A stretch of DNA of 64,000 nucleotides, from NCBI GenBank assembly GCA_963840835.1, contig CAWJAM010000007.1, positions 247,752 through 311,751 on the forward strand. Direction: 5' to 3'. Below the pieces are notes generated by a model, which was given only the letters and a program-made list of their open reading frames with translations, made no database searches and had not been told where the DNA came from. Positions 28,159 through 37,110 of the stretch are shown here, piece by piece (positions within the stretch are counted from its first letter, which is position 1; every line of letters begins with the position of its first letter). The stretch is from Rubrobacter_D sp963840835 (GTDB taxonomy: Bacteria; Actinomycetota; Rubrobacteria; Rubrobacterales; Rubrobacteraceae). The position numbers and the translations under genes are program-made.

Positions 28159-28500
28159 TCAGGGGCGTAATTCCGATCTAGGACTCGTCGGGTCACGTTG
28201 CGACAGCCATAGCTTGAGCGACTTCTGGCTCTCCCCGGATGCCTGCCCAGCAAGCAAGTTCCCCACGCTGATGTCCTCGTCAAGCTCAGGCCAGTGGATA
28301 CCCACGCCCCCGCCGATGAGCTCGACCAGTTCTGAACGTTCATTGGAACGCCGCTGCCGACGAGCCTGACCGGGTCTAGCCAGAACTTCGCCACGTTATC
28401 GTCCCGCTCGACATGGACATGTGGCGGTTCTTCGCGGTCGCCGGCATAGAAGAAGCTGCGCTAGGAGCCATCTCGTAGCAAGGAAGGAATATCCTTATGG
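28159..28500 (-). pseudogene. Remnant of a DUF4160-DUF2442 gene pair
   Basis: Minus-strand translation gives FFYAGDREEPPHVHVERDD then NVAKFWLDPVRL, typical of DUF4160. An in-frame TAG stands where Tyr is expected before it. In another frame from about 28345 to 28159 comes ERSELVELIGGG, VGIHWPELDEDISVGNLLAG and SGESQKSLKLWL, typical of DUF2442. The two normally form an adjacent small-gene pair of toxin-antitoxin-like organisation; here an internal deletion has fused their ends and both are dead. Confidence 0.75.
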
Positions 28501-28533
28501 ACGATTCTACCAACGCCCGCTCCTGCATACTCA

Positions 28534-29931
28534 CTAAACCTCCGTCATCTTACGAGCGTCGAGTAGCTCGTCCAGTTCTTCTTCGGAGAGGTCTGTATTT
28601 TCGCGGGCGACTTCGCGGATGGTCTTGCCTGTTTTGTAGGCCTCTTTGGAGATCTCGGCGGCTTTGTCGTAGCCGACCACAGGGGCTAAGGCCGTGGCTA
28701 GCATGAGGCCCTGCTCGACGAGTTCGGGGCCTCGCTCGGTCGCTTCTATGCCACTTACACACTGGTCGGTGAGGTTCTCGGCGGCGTTGGCGAGGAGGTC
28801 GATGGACTGGAGGAGGTTGTAGGCGATCAGGGGCAGCATCACGTTGAGCTCGAAGTTTCCGCTCTGGCCTGCGATGGTGATGGTGGCGTCGTTGCCCATG
28901 ACCTGGGCGGCGACCATCGCGACGCTCTCGGCGATTACGGGGTTGACCTTGCCAGGCATGATGGACGAACCGGGCTGCACTTCCGGCAGGGCTATCTCTC
29001 CGATGCCGGCCCGCGGTCCGCTCCCGAGCCAGCGGATATCGTTGGAGAGCTTCATGAGGCTGACCGCGACGGTCTTGAGGGCGCCGCTGGTAAAGACGGT
29101 GGCGTCCATCGCGCTCTGCGCCTGGAAGTGGTTCTCCGTCTCGTGCACGTCGACGCCGAATCGCTCGCTCAACCTCTCGCACACGCGGGCGGCGAACTCC
29201 GGCTGCGTGTTGACGCCGGTGCCGACGGCGGTGCCGCCCAATGCCACCTCAGAGAGGTCGTCCTGCGCTTTGAGTAGCCTCTCTATTCCGCGTTCCATCT
29301 GGCCGGCGTAGCCCAGGAACTCCTGGCCGAGACGGATCGGGGTGGCATCCTGAAGATGCGTACGGCCGGTCTTGACCACGCCGTCGAACTGCCCGGCCTT
29401 CTCTTGCAGGGCCTTCCGAAGTTTCTCCAGGGCCGGCAAGAGGTCATGCTTGATGGAGATGAGGGCAGCGAGGTGGATGGCCGTGGGGATAACGTCGTTC
29501 GAGGACTGGCCCATGTTCACGTGGTCGTTCGGATGGACAGGGGACTTGGAGCCGAGTTCGCCGCCGAGTATCTGGATCGCCCGGTTGGAGATGACCTCGT
29601 TGGCGTTCATGTTGGTGGAGGTACCAGACCCTGTCTGGAACACATCGAGGACGAAGGCATGATCCAGGCTCCCCTCGACGACTTCCTCCGCCGCCTCCAC
29701 GATGGCGTTCTTCGACTCGTCGTCGAGCAGCCCGAGCTCCTTGTTGACGACGGCGGATTCCAGCTTTATCGCCCCGAGGGCCTCGACGAAGCGGCGCGGC
29801 TTGCGGAGGTCGCTAATGGGGAAGTTGTCCAGGGCGCGGCGGGTCTGGGCGCCGAAGAGGGCGTCGCGGGGGACCTCGACCTCCCCCATCGAGTCCCGCT
29901 CTACACGGTGCGGCGTCTCCTGCTCTCTCAT
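28534..29931 (-). CDS. fumC: Fumarate hydratase, class II
   Basis: Interconverts fumarate and malate in the TCA cycle; iron-independent tetramer. 465 residues with TGSGTSTNMNANEVI, VHPNDHVNMGQSSND, GRTHLQDATP, the superfamily signature GSSIMPGKVNP and the fumarase C-terminal domain. ATG 29931; AGGAGG lies 7 nt before it. Divergent from the DUF1802 gene. Confidence 0.97.
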   Translation of the reverse strand: MREQETPHRVERDSMGEVEVPRDALFGAQTRRALDNFPISDLRKPRRFVEALGAIKLESAVVNKELGLLDDESKNAIVEAAEEVVEGSLDHAFVLDVFQTGSGTSTNMNANEVISNRAIQILGGELGSKSPVHPNDHVNMGQSSNDVIPTAIHLAALISIKHDLLPALEKLRKALQEKAGQFDGVVKTGRTHLQDATPIRLGQEFLGYAGQMERGIERLLKAQDDLSEVALGGTAVGTGVNTQPEFAARVCERLSERFGVDVHETENHFQAQSAMDATVFTSGALKTVAVSLMKLSNDIRWLGSGPRAGIGEIALPEVQPGSSIMPGKVNPVIAESVAMVAAQVMGNDATITIAGQSGNFELNVMLPLIAYNLLQSIDLLANAAENLTDQCVSGIEATERGPELVEQGLMLATALAPVVGYDKAAEISKEAYKTGKTIREVARENTDLSEEELDELLDARKMTEV

Positions 29932-30019
29932 GTGAAGCCTCCTACCAGGGCGATTACGCCCGCCTCATATAGTCATATAATCCCTTGTACAACGGTCGCA
30001 TTATACGAGAGGTGATGTC

Positions 30020-30604
30020 TTGGATTCTCTAGGGTACGCGCTGAAGGAGTGGGCGGTCGCCGTCAGAGCGCTGGAACGGGGCGAGACGGCGCTCGTGGTC
30101 AGGAAGGGCGGCATTAGGGAGAAGGCCTTCGCCGTGCCGCGGACGCGGTTCCTGCTCCTCCCCGGCTACGAGCACCAGAGGCCGGAACTGCTGAAGGACG
30201 AATACCGTAGTTTGATGGACGCAATCCCCGACCTTGCCGATGACGGGCCCTTGCGCCTCTCGTCGTTCGCCGAGGTCGAGGGGGCTTACGAGCTCTCCGA
30301 GACGGAGGAGCTGGCGGCGCTCGACCCGCACCACATGTGGACGCCCGAGTACGCCGAAAGCCGCTTCAAGTGGCGTCCCAAAAAGCCGCTCACTGTCCTC
30401 GTCTTGCGGACGTACCTGCTGCAGGAGACGGTCGAACTTCCTTACAGGGACGAGTACGGGGGATGCAAGTCCTGGATCGAGCTCGGAGAGCCCGTCTCCC
30501 TCGATGGGGCGCATCCCGCGCTCTCGGCCGAGGACTTCGACGGGCTGATCGCGCCCGCGCTCGGGGTGCTGGAGGGTCTCGAGCCCGCGCCGGTCGGCGC
30601 TTAA
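30020..30604 (+). CDS. DUF1802 family protein
   Basis: 194 residues, soluble. DUF1802 features: LKEWAVAVRALERGETALVV, RKGGIREKAFAV, FLLLPGYEHQRPELLK, and a late stretch W-I-E-L with PALSAEDFDGLI. Function unknown. TTG 30020 has AGAGGTGA 5 nt upstream. First of three closely spaced genes with the two TPR proteins. Confidence 0.88.
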   Translation: MDSLGYALKEWAVAVRALERGETALVVRKGGIREKAFAVPRTRFLLLPGYEHQRPELLKDEYRSLMDAIPDLADDGPLRLSSFAEVEGAYELSETEELAALDPHHMWTPEYAESRFKWRPKKPLTVLVLRTYLLQETVELPYRDEYGGCKSWIELGEPVSLDGAHPALSAEDFDGLIAPALGVLEGLEPAPVGA

Positions 30605-30612
30605 GGAGAGCC

Positions 30613-31215
30613 GTGGGTTCGGGAGCTATAACGGTAGTTTTGATCTTCTTGCTACTCTTCGTGAGCTGGCAGACGATCTACGCCGCCAACCGCGACCTCG
30701 CCAGGGCGAAGGAGTGGGGAGCCCTCGTCCGGCGCTCCCTCCCCTTCTTCGCCCTGCTCTTGATGGTGCTTAGCCTTTTCGTAGTCCAGAGCTTCGGAGA
30801 GAGCTGGACGCTCGTAGTCTGGATGGCCACAGCCGGCGTCGCCGTAATCGGTGCCAGCCTCCTCTCCGTCTCCCCCCTGGAGCGCCGGGCGAACAAGGCC
30901 TTCCGCAGCGGCGATTACGCTCGCGCGGTGGAGCTCTACAGGGAGCTGGTCGATGAGAAGCCGCTCGCCCGCAACAAGGCCTTTCTTGGGGCCGCCCTCG
31001 GGGCGGGAGAGCGTTACGAGGAGTCCGTGGACCTCTCGACGCAGGCCATCGAAGAAGACCCCCAGTACGGCCTCGCCTACTACAATCGCGCCCTCGTCTT
31101 GCAACGGATGGGAAAGAAGAGCAGGGCCATCAAAGACCTCGAGAAGGCGCAGGAGACGGATCTCCCCCGCCGGTTCCGCTCGGCCTCCCGGAGGATGCTG
31201 GAAGAGATCTCGTGA
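30613..31215 (+). CDS. Membrane-anchored TPR protein 1
   Basis: 200 residues: two or three N-terminal membrane segments (ITVVLIFLLLFVSWQTIYA; LPFFALLLMVLSLFVVQSF; LVVWMATAGVAVIGASLL), then about three TPR units facing the cytosol (ANKAFRSGDYARAVELYREL; FLGAALGAGERYEESVDLST; GLAYYNRALVLQRMGKKSRA). Likely a scaffold; partner unknown. GTG 30613 after AAGGAGAG. Its TGA overlaps the next start. Confidence 0.82.
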   Translation: MGSGAITVVLIFLLLFVSWQTIYAANRDLARAKEWGALVRRSLPFFALLLMVLSLFVVQSFGESWTLVVWMATAGVAVIGASLLSVSPLERRANKAFRSGDYARAVELYRELVDEKPLARNKAFLGAALGAGERYEESVDLSTQAIEEDPQYGLAYYNRALVLQRMGKKSRAIKDLEKAQETDLPRRFRSASRRMLEEIS

Positions 31216-31826
31216 GGCTCCTCTACCCGACGCTCGGCGCGCTGGTCATCCTGGCCATTTTCACCCTCCTGATCGGCCGCCAGAACCGGGACCTGCTGCG
31301 CGTGCGGGCCTACAGGGACTTCTTCCTGCGCCTGATCCCGCCCCTCTCCACGGGCGTTTTTATCGCCGGCCTACCTTTCGTGATGAACCTCGCGACAGTC
31401 GAGAACTACGGCCCAGTCCTGCTGGTCTACGTCAGCGGCGCCGCCATCCTTACGGCCCTGATGACTCGCGCCGTCACCCCGGACGAACGCCGGGCCGGGA
31501 CCGCCTTCCGCAAGGGCGAATACGAGAAGGCAGCCGACCTCTACGACGAGATCTCCACCCGCAGGCCGCTCCCGCGCTACTACTCCGCCCTTGGGGCGAG
31601 CCTCGACGCCTCAGGCAACCCAGGCGCCGCCCTTGAAGCCACGGATAGGGCCATAAAGCTCGACCCCAGGCTTGGCATCGCCTACTACAACAGGGCCTCG
31701 GCCCTCGCCTCCCTGGGCGAGAAAGCCCGCGCCCGCGGCGACCTGCAAAGAGTCTTCCAGGTAGACTCCAACCGTACCCTCCGCCGCGCCGCCGCCGAAG
31801 CCCTGGAGTCGCTGGAGAAAGTCTAG
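31212..31826 (+). CDS. Membrane-anchored TPR protein 2
   Basis: 204 residues, same plan as the preceding gene: N-terminal membrane segments (LYPTLGALVILAIFTLLIG; LIPPLSTGVFIAGLPFVM) and TPR units (GTAFRKGEYEKAADLYDEI; LGIAYYNRASALASLGEKA). The pair is a tandem duplication. GTG 31212 overlaps the previous stop by 3 bases, so translation is coupled. Confidence 0.82.
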   Translation: MRLLYPTLGALVILAIFTLLIGRQNRDLLRVRAYRDFFLRLIPPLSTGVFIAGLPFVMNLATVENYGPVLLVYVSGAAILTALMTRAVTPDERRAGTAFRKGEYEKAADLYDEISTRRPLPRYYSALGASLDASGNPGAALEATDRAIKLDPRLGIAYYNRASALASLGEKARARGDLQRVFQVDSNRTLRRAAAEALESLEKV

Positions 31827-31842
31827 AGCACGCTCCGGCCTG

Positions 31843-32739
31843 CTACCTGACCTTCTTCTGGATGTTCTGTGCGGCGGCTTTGACCTCGATCTTGCCATCT
31901 CGCAACCTGGTCTCGTAGCGCGACTGGGGGAAGACGGCCGGGCCGTCGATGACCTCACCGCTGCACAGGTCGAAGCGGGAGTCGTGCAAGGGGCAGACGA
32001 CGGTGTCGCCCTCGCGCGTGCCCTGCTCGAGCGGGCCGCTGAAGTGGTTGCAGGTGGCCGCTATGGCGCAGACCTCGCCGCCCGGGGAGCGACTGAGGAG
32101 CACGCCTACCCCTCCGACCTCGACCCTTCGCATCTCGTCTTGCCCCAGTTCGCCCTCGTCCAGGACGGGGGTAAACTCGTCGGGGCCGGGCTCCTCGAAG
32201 ACGTTCCTGTCAACGCGCAACCCGTAGTGGTAGGAGAGTTCTCCACCGAGGTGGGCGGCCATGCCGCTTATGGAGTATCCGGTCAGAAATGTCAGGCGTC
32301 CCGCGTTTCTGCGTCCGGTTGCCCTCTGAAAGAGCGAGACGATGCTGAGGACGAGCCCTATGGTGTTCAGCAGGCCGTGCGCTACCCCCATCCTCCTCGC
32401 CCCGCCGGTGAGGTACCGCCAGTCGGAGAGCCCGGTGACGGCGGCCCCGATTGCCCCCACCGTCCCCATGACGAGCGAGGCGTCGGCCGCGTGCCTCACC
32501 GGCCTCTTCCCCGTGGTGAGGTCGAGCCCGTCGAAGACGAGCGTCGCGGTCCAGGTCCCGATTGGGACGTCGGTCATCACGGGGTGCAACGGCGCCTCGA
32601 GCCAGACGCCGTCCAGCATGTTGCGTGCCTTCGTACCGCCCGCGTCGACCGCCTTCTGCACCTCGGGCTGTACGGCGTCGGAGACCCTGTCCAGAAAAGG
32701 TAGTGCCTCGACGATGCGTTGCATGAGCGTCTGTGCCAT
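31843..32739 (-). CDS. Rieske 2Fe-2S protein fused to a DUF2231 membrane domain
   Basis: 298 residues. The N-terminal part (about 1-165) is a DUF2231-type four-helix membrane region (LHPVMTDVPIGTWTATLVFD). The C-terminal part (about 195-290) is a Rieske ferredoxin domain with TCNHFSGPLEQG (CxH) and VVCPLHDSRFDL (CxxH). Suggests an electron-transfer subunit at the membrane. ATG 32739 is favoured, with AGGTGG 5 nt upstream; GTG 32748 overlaps that site. Confidence 0.9.
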   Translation of the reverse strand: MAQTLMQRIVEALPFLDRVSDAVQPEVQKAVDAGGTKARNMLDGVWLEAPLHPVMTDVPIGTWTATLVFDGLDLTTGKRPVRHAADASLVMGTVGAIGAAVTGLSDWRYLTGGARRMGVAHGLLNTIGLVLSIVSLFQRATGRRNAGRLTFLTGYSISGMAAHLGGELSYHYGLRVDRNVFEEPGPDEFTPVLDEGELGQDEMRRVEVGGVGVLLSRSPGGEVCAIAATCNHFSGPLEQGTREGDTVVCPLHDSRFDLCSGEVIDGPAVFPQSRYETRLRDGKIEVKAAAQNIQKKVR

Positions 32740-32809
32740 CACTTCCACCTCTCCGTTTGGGGGGTACTGGGCCCCTATACCCGCACAGTGGTAATGCCAT
32801 TCGGGCGCG

Positions 32810-34000
32810 CTACCCGCTCCCCGTCCCTTCTCTGGCTCCGGCCGGCTCTCTCGTCGCGGCCAGGAGGGCGAGCCAGTGCGCGATCAGGATGTACAGGTAT
32901 AGCGTCATCGCCAGGGAGGCCACGACCGTGCCCCTCTCATTCCAGATGAGTGGCCACTGCGCCGGAATAGACTGCAACGCGAGCAGCAAGAAAGCCGGTG
33001 CCACCATGCCCCGCGCCAACAGCAGCAGGACACCGGGACCGAGCAACACCAGATAGTTGTGCCAGGCGATGGGCGACGCGAGAAGCGAGGCCGCGACGAG
33101 GACCCACAACCCAACTTCAGGGCCGTGCCTGATCCTCATGGCGGTGAGCGCGATGGCGGCGATCCCGAGCGCGTAGCCGACGGGGACCATCCACGGAAGC
33201 GTCGCGACGTTCTGGGCGTAAGGGTTCTCCGTAAACAACCGCGCCGCCGCCGAGGGTATTGAGGCGTTGTCCCAGTAGGCGCTGACGGATCGATCCCTCA
33301 AGACCCCGATGTAGTCTAACGTCGCCCCAGGCCCGAGTATGACGACCCCGATGAGCGTGACCACCGCCCCTGAGACGACCGCGGCCACGAAAGCCCTCCA
33401 CCTCTGCCTTGCGAGCGGCCACAGGAGAACGGGCAGCAGCGAAGGCTTCAAGGCCACGACGAGACCAAGGGCGGCGCCCGAGACCTCATCCCTCTCCCGC
33501 CTGTCAGCGACCCACGCCGCCACGAGCCCCAGAGCCAGCACAGGATAGACCTGCCCGAGCGCCAGCGTGGCGAGAAGCGGCGAGGAGAGGAACAGCATAA
33601 GTACCCCCACCGCCGTCCACCCAGGCCTCAGGCGCAACTCCTCCACTGTCCATGCCAGGTAAGCTACGACTATGACCAGCGAGATCATGACGAACACCCT
33701 GTAAGCCGTGAGCGGTTCCAGCAGCCCAAGCGGCGAGATGAGCGCTGTCCATACCGGGGGGTTCAAATTTACTAGCCTGACCCCCGTGTCGTAGATGTTC
33801 TGTCCTTCGAGCATCGCCCTCGCCGAGCGCCAGAAGCTGTCGAAGTCCACGTGGATCTCCATCGATCCCGTGGCGATCCTCTCCAGGGTCCCGCTCAGGT
33901 AGCCGATCTGCAACCACAGCGAAGCCCCAAGCACCCAGAACCCCGCCATGATCATGGCAGCATCCCAAGCCCCAGCACCCTTTCTAGCACGCTCCGGCAT
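32810..34000 (-). CDS. GT87-type membrane glycosyltransferase (DUF2029)
   Basis: 396 residues with about ten membrane segments. Resembles polyprenol-phosphate-mannose-dependent mannosyltransferases of family GT87 in Actinobacteria: an extracytoplasmic acidic loop DFDSFWRSARAMLEGQNIYD, NPPVWTALISPLGLL, LALGQVYPVLALGLV and KPSLLPVLLWPL. Probably glycosylates an envelope lipid. ATG 34000 has GGAGG 5 nt upstream; the frame is open to 34021. Confidence 0.85.
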   Translation of the reverse strand: MPERARKGAGAWDAAMIMAGFWVLGASLWLQIGYLSGTLERIATGSMEIHVDFDSFWRSARAMLEGQNIYDTGVRLVNLNPPVWTALISPLGLLEPLTAYRVFVMISLVIVVAYLAWTVEELRLRPGWTAVGVLMLFLSSPLLATLALGQVYPVLALGLVAAWVADRRERDEVSGAALGLVVALKPSLLPVLLWPLARQRWRAFVAAVVSGAVVTLIGVVILGPGATLDYIGVLRDRSVSAYWDNASIPSAAARLFTENPYAQNVATLPWMVPVGYALGIAAIALTAMRIRHGPEVGLWVLVAASLLASPIAWHNYLVLLGPGVLLLLARGMVAPAFLLLALQSIPAQWPLIWNERGTVVASLAMTLYLYILIAHWLALLAATREPAGAREGTGSG

Positions 34001-34022
34001 TCGGCCTCCGCTCGTCAGCATG

Positions 34023-34166
34023 TCAGCACTTCAGCATTTCAGCAAGAGCGCGTTAGTAGGGACTGTAGTGCGCTAGACGTAGCTCTCTCGTTGTGCCGTT
34101 TCGCTTGGCGAGCGCAAGCGACGCTGTTCGAGGAAAAGCTGAATAGCTGAAATGCTGAAGTGCTGA
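34023..34166. repeat. Perfect 21-bp inverted repeat with about 100-bp loop
   Basis: Left arm 34023-34043 (TCAGCACTTCAGCATTTCAG...) and right arm 34146-34166 are exact complements. No gene is visible in the loop. The arms flank the gap between the GT87 gene and tRNA-Ser. Confidence 0.85.
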
Positions 34167-34178
34167 CCGGCTGAAACG

Positions 34179-34268
34179 CGGAGAGGGGGGGATTCGAACC
34201 CCCGACGCCGGGATTACCGACGTAACGGTTTTCGAGACCGCCGCATTCAACCACTCTGCCACCTCTCC
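34179..34268 (-). tRNA. tRNA-Ser (anticodon CGA)
   Basis: Type II tRNA with a long variable arm. Acceptor GGAGAGG/CCTCTCC, discriminator G, anticodon loop CTCGAAA with CGA, T-arm GGGGGTTCGAATCCCCC, variable arm about 20 nt. No CCA encoded. Reads UCG. Confidence 0.96.
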
Positions 34269-34275
34269 GCGGGAG

Positions 34276-34304
34276 AGTGTATCCACTCGAACCCGCCCCT
34301 TCAA
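34276..34304 (-). promoter_or_regulatory. Promoter of tRNA-Ser
   Basis: On the minus strand TTGAAG (34304-34299), 17-bp spacer, TACACT (34281-34276), ending 7 nt before the mature tRNA. Confidence 0.8.
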
Positions 34305-34776
34305 CCACGACGATCTTGCTCCGCAAGCGCTCATCACAACCCTGTACCTCTACATTAGATTTATTCAGATTACCATTTCCAGCCCGCGTTCCTCTCCCAG
34401 CCGTAGCTCGCGGTCTAACCGTAAAGGGACATAAAGACCTGCATACGACGGGATTTCGAAGGTGCTATAGAACCGGATGTACCGTGCGGTTGTTTGTCGG
34501 ACATTAACCTTAAACGTCAGGTAGATTCTACGTCCACCGTCACACGTTTTTGGGTCACGCGGGTTCTGGAGGAGATCCTGCCACGATCTCTACTGCTTGT
34601 GCGGTTGTTTTCTCGGTCCGGGGTTCGACGAACACAGAGACGAGGTACTCTGAGGTTTCGCCGGGGAAATGTCCAGAAGTTATCGGTCGTAACGTTTCTC
34701 GTAACGATTAGCAGACGTTCTTTGGTTATGTTAGTGGGATAAAGATGCGCTCTGCGCGTTGAAGGGAGTGAGGAAT
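34305..34776. other. Intergenic region, no gene supported
   Basis: 472 bases of lower GC than the surroundings. Contains two GTGCGGTTGTTT words (about 34480 and 34598). Short open frames here (for example 34494-34742) have no ribosome site and unlikely composition. Nothing functional was recognised. Confidence 0.45.
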
Positions 34777-35094
34777 ATGCTCGAGAGTAGGGTGAGCAAA
34801 CCTGGCGTCAGGTGGGCGGCGCTATCCTCCTACGTGGCTGGGGTTACCGGCATCCTGGCCAACCGGTGGTTGCGATCTTCGGGCGCCCTCCCTCCCCGGA
34901 CGGCGCGGTTCGGAGAATTGTTAGGTGCGCTCGTACTTGCCGCTGGTCCGGTCGCCGGGGCTGGATTGTTGCTGCCCTGGATGTCGTTGCCGCAGCTGAT
35001 CCTGTTCAGTACCGGTGGGGTTCTCGCGATGATCGGCATGCTCGGCATCCCCTTCTGGTTCCTGCTCCTGGGCCGGCATCTCGGGAGGTCGTGA
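34777..35094 (+). CDS. Small hypothetical membrane protein
   Basis: 105 residues, not recognised. Three hydrophobic stretches (AALSSYVAGVTGILANRWL; LLGALVLAAGPVAGAGLLL; LILFSTGGVLAMIGMLGIPF). ATG 34777 follows GGGAGTGAGGA. Closely followed by another membrane gene. Confidence 0.65.
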   Translation: MLESRVSKPGVRWAALSSYVAGVTGILANRWLRSSGALPPRTARFGELLGALVLAAGPVAGAGLLLPWMSLPQLILFSTGGVLAMIGMLGIPFWFLLLGRHLGRS

Positions 35095-35096
35095 CC

Positions 35097-35543
35097 GTGC
35101 CGATGGAGTCCACACCCTCGGACGACCCGCTAGCCCGTCCTGGATCGCAGGCCAGAGTGCGCACTCCTCTTGTGACCGTCGTGTCCATACTGTTCTACTT
35201 CGACGCTTTCGCGTGGGGACTCGGTGTGGTTCCCACGCTGTACTTCGCGTTGACGTACCGGACCCTGCCGACCGTAGTCGGCATCAGGCTAATGGGCGGA
35301 CCCTTGGAGTCGCTCGGCATCGACGCCTTGATTGTCGCGGGGATCGTCTTCGTGTTTGTCAGCGCGTTGAAGATCCTGGCCGCATACTGGCTGTGGTGTT
35401 CCAAGAGGGACGGCGCGGTCCTCGGGCTGGCCCTGACCTGGCCGAGCGTGATCTTCTGGTACGGCTTCGCGCTGCCCCTCGGACCACCGCTGGGGATAGC
35501 GGAGATCGTGCTTCTGGCGATGGTTTGGAAAACGCTGGGTTGA
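35097..35543 (+). CDS. Hypothetical membrane protein
   Basis: 148 residues with about four membrane segments (VVSILFYFDAFAWGLGVVP; ALIVAGIVFVFVSALKIL; LGLALTWPSVIFWYGFAL). Not recognised. GTG 35097 is 8 nt after GGAGG; an alternative GTG at 35091 overlaps the previous stop. Probably co-transcribed with the gene before it. Confidence 0.65.
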   Translation: MPMESTPSDDPLARPGSQARVRTPLVTVVSILFYFDAFAWGLGVVPTLYFALTYRTLPTVVGIRLMGGPLESLGIDALIVAGIVFVFVSALKILAAYWLWCSKRDGAVLGLALTWPSVIFWYGFALPLGPPLGIAEIVLLAMVWKTLG

Positions 35544-35683
35544 AGAGTGGCTGACCCGTTGCATCCTTCTTCGCTACTTTCTGGAAGTTTATCGGAATTA
35601 TGCCCGGCTCTCGCGCGAAAGCCCGGCTTCGTAACGGCCGTCATTACGTTTGGGAGAAGGTCGCCGCGTAGGGTGGAAACGTC

Positions 35684-36961
35684 GTGACGGAACGTCCAGG
35701 AGACCCTGAACGAAGGGTTCGCATGATGAGCCGCGGCACCTCTGCCCGGCTCGCGTGGTCCTTGTGCGCGCTCTCACTGGTGCTGACGGCGCTAAGCCTC
35801 TGGCTCTTGAACCTGAACATCTCTCATCCTGGCACTCCCGTGTACGAGCCCTGGCTCGACAACACGCTCGGCGCGCTCAGCTATGCTCCGGTCGGTGCTC
35901 TGGTTGCCTCGCGTCGCCCGGCAAATCCCGTGGGCTGGCTCATTTGCCTGTACGGCCTCGTCATCAGCCTGAGCTACTTCTGCGCCGAGTACGCCATCTA
36001 TGCTCTGCTGGCGCGACCCGGCTCGCTTCCCGCCGGTGAGGCGATGGCCTGGATCACCTCCTGGATACTGCCCATCATCATCGGCCTCTCGGTGTTTCCG
36101 CTCCTGCTGTTCCCCACCGGAAGGCTACCGAGCAAGCGCTGGAAGTGGCTGGCGTGGCTGACTGCGGCCTGGGTGCTGACGACTGTGGTTATCGGCGCGT
36201 TCTCCTCCGAAGCGCTAATGGGTATCCTTGGTCCGATCCGTAACCCGCTCGGCATCGAAAGCCTGACCGCCGTCTATGTAGCACTCTTGTTTTTCGTGTC
36301 CCCTACTCTGCTCGTTGCAGCGGCCTTCTCGCTGTTCGTGCGTTTGCGTCGTGCCGTGGGGGTGGAGCGCCAGCAGATCAAATGGTTCGCCTACGCCGCC
36401 GCTGCGACTGTTAGCAGCTCCACCCTCGCACACATCATCCCCGGGGTGATAGACACCCCACTCTGGTTCGAGCGGGCCGGGTTCGTGCTCAACGTGGTTT
36501 TTGTACCGGCCATCCCGGTCTCTGTCGGGATAGCGATCCTGCGTTACCGCCTCTACGACATAGACCGGATCATCAACCGCACCCTCGTCTACGGTGCGCT
36601 CTCTGTCACGCTCGCGCTGCTCTATTTCGGTGGTGTGACGCTAACCCAGATCGCTTTCGGTGCCCTCACCGGCCGGGGCGATCTCCCGCAGTTCGCAATA
36701 GTGGCATCCACCCTCGCGATCGCCGCCCTGTTCAACCCCCTGAGACACCGTATCCAGTCCTTTATAGATAAGCGCTTCTACCGCAAGAAATACGACGCGA
36801 GAAAGACCCTCGAGAGCTTCTCCGCGAAACTCAGGGACGAGACGGACCTCGATGCCTTGAGCGAAGACCTGGTGGGGGTGGCGAGGGAGACGATGCAGCC
36901 CACACACGCCTACTTGTGGCTGCGTCCCGACACGGCCACCAGGGACCGGCAGCCACAATAG
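35684..36961 (+). CDS. Multi-pass sensor-like membrane protein without kinase domain
   Basis: 425 residues. About eight membrane segments, then a cytosolic tail with the motif block LRYRLYDIDRIINRTLVYG, FNPLRHRIQSFIDKRFYRKK and LRDETDLDALSEDLVGVARE, ending MQPTHAYLWLRP. This block occurs in a large actinobacterial/chloroflexal family often fused to histidine kinases; here the chain stops before any kinase. Signal and partner unknown. GTG 35684 after GGGTGGAA. Confidence 0.75.
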   Translation: MTERPGDPERRVRMMSRGTSARLAWSLCALSLVLTALSLWLLNLNISHPGTPVYEPWLDNTLGALSYAPVGALVASRRPANPVGWLICLYGLVISLSYFCAEYAIYALLARPGSLPAGEAMAWITSWILPIIIGLSVFPLLLFPTGRLPSKRWKWLAWLTAAWVLTTVVIGAFSSEALMGILGPIRNPLGIESLTAVYVALLFFVSPTLLVAAAFSLFVRLRRAVGVERQQIKWFAYAAAATVSSSTLAHIIPGVIDTPLWFERAGFVLNVVFVPAIPVSVGIAILRYRLYDIDRIINRTLVYGALSVTLALLYFGGVTLTQIAFGALTGRGDLPQFAIVASTLAIAALFNPLRHRIQSFIDKRFYRKKYDARKTLESFSAKLRDETDLDALSEDLVGVARETMQPTHAYLWLRPDTATRDRQPQ

Positions 36962-37110
36962 CTGGTGCCTCCGGGGCTCTTCCGTGGGCCGCGGGGTTTG
37001 TAGCGAGGTCTATCGGGAAGATGGTAGAAAATGGAGGTGCTGGCTGAGATCGCGACATGCACACAGGCTCTTGCTGGTTCGCGAGGCGCGTTTATCCGGG
37101 TGAAGTCCTC

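Noticed and set aside
29985..30006. TTGTAC/TTATAC as a promoter of the DUF1802 gene
   Set aside because: Spacer is only 10 bp, too short for a usual -35/-10 pair.
34494..34742. 82-codon open frame after tRNA-Ser
   Set aside because: No ribosome site, atypical composition, no similarity; likely non-coding.
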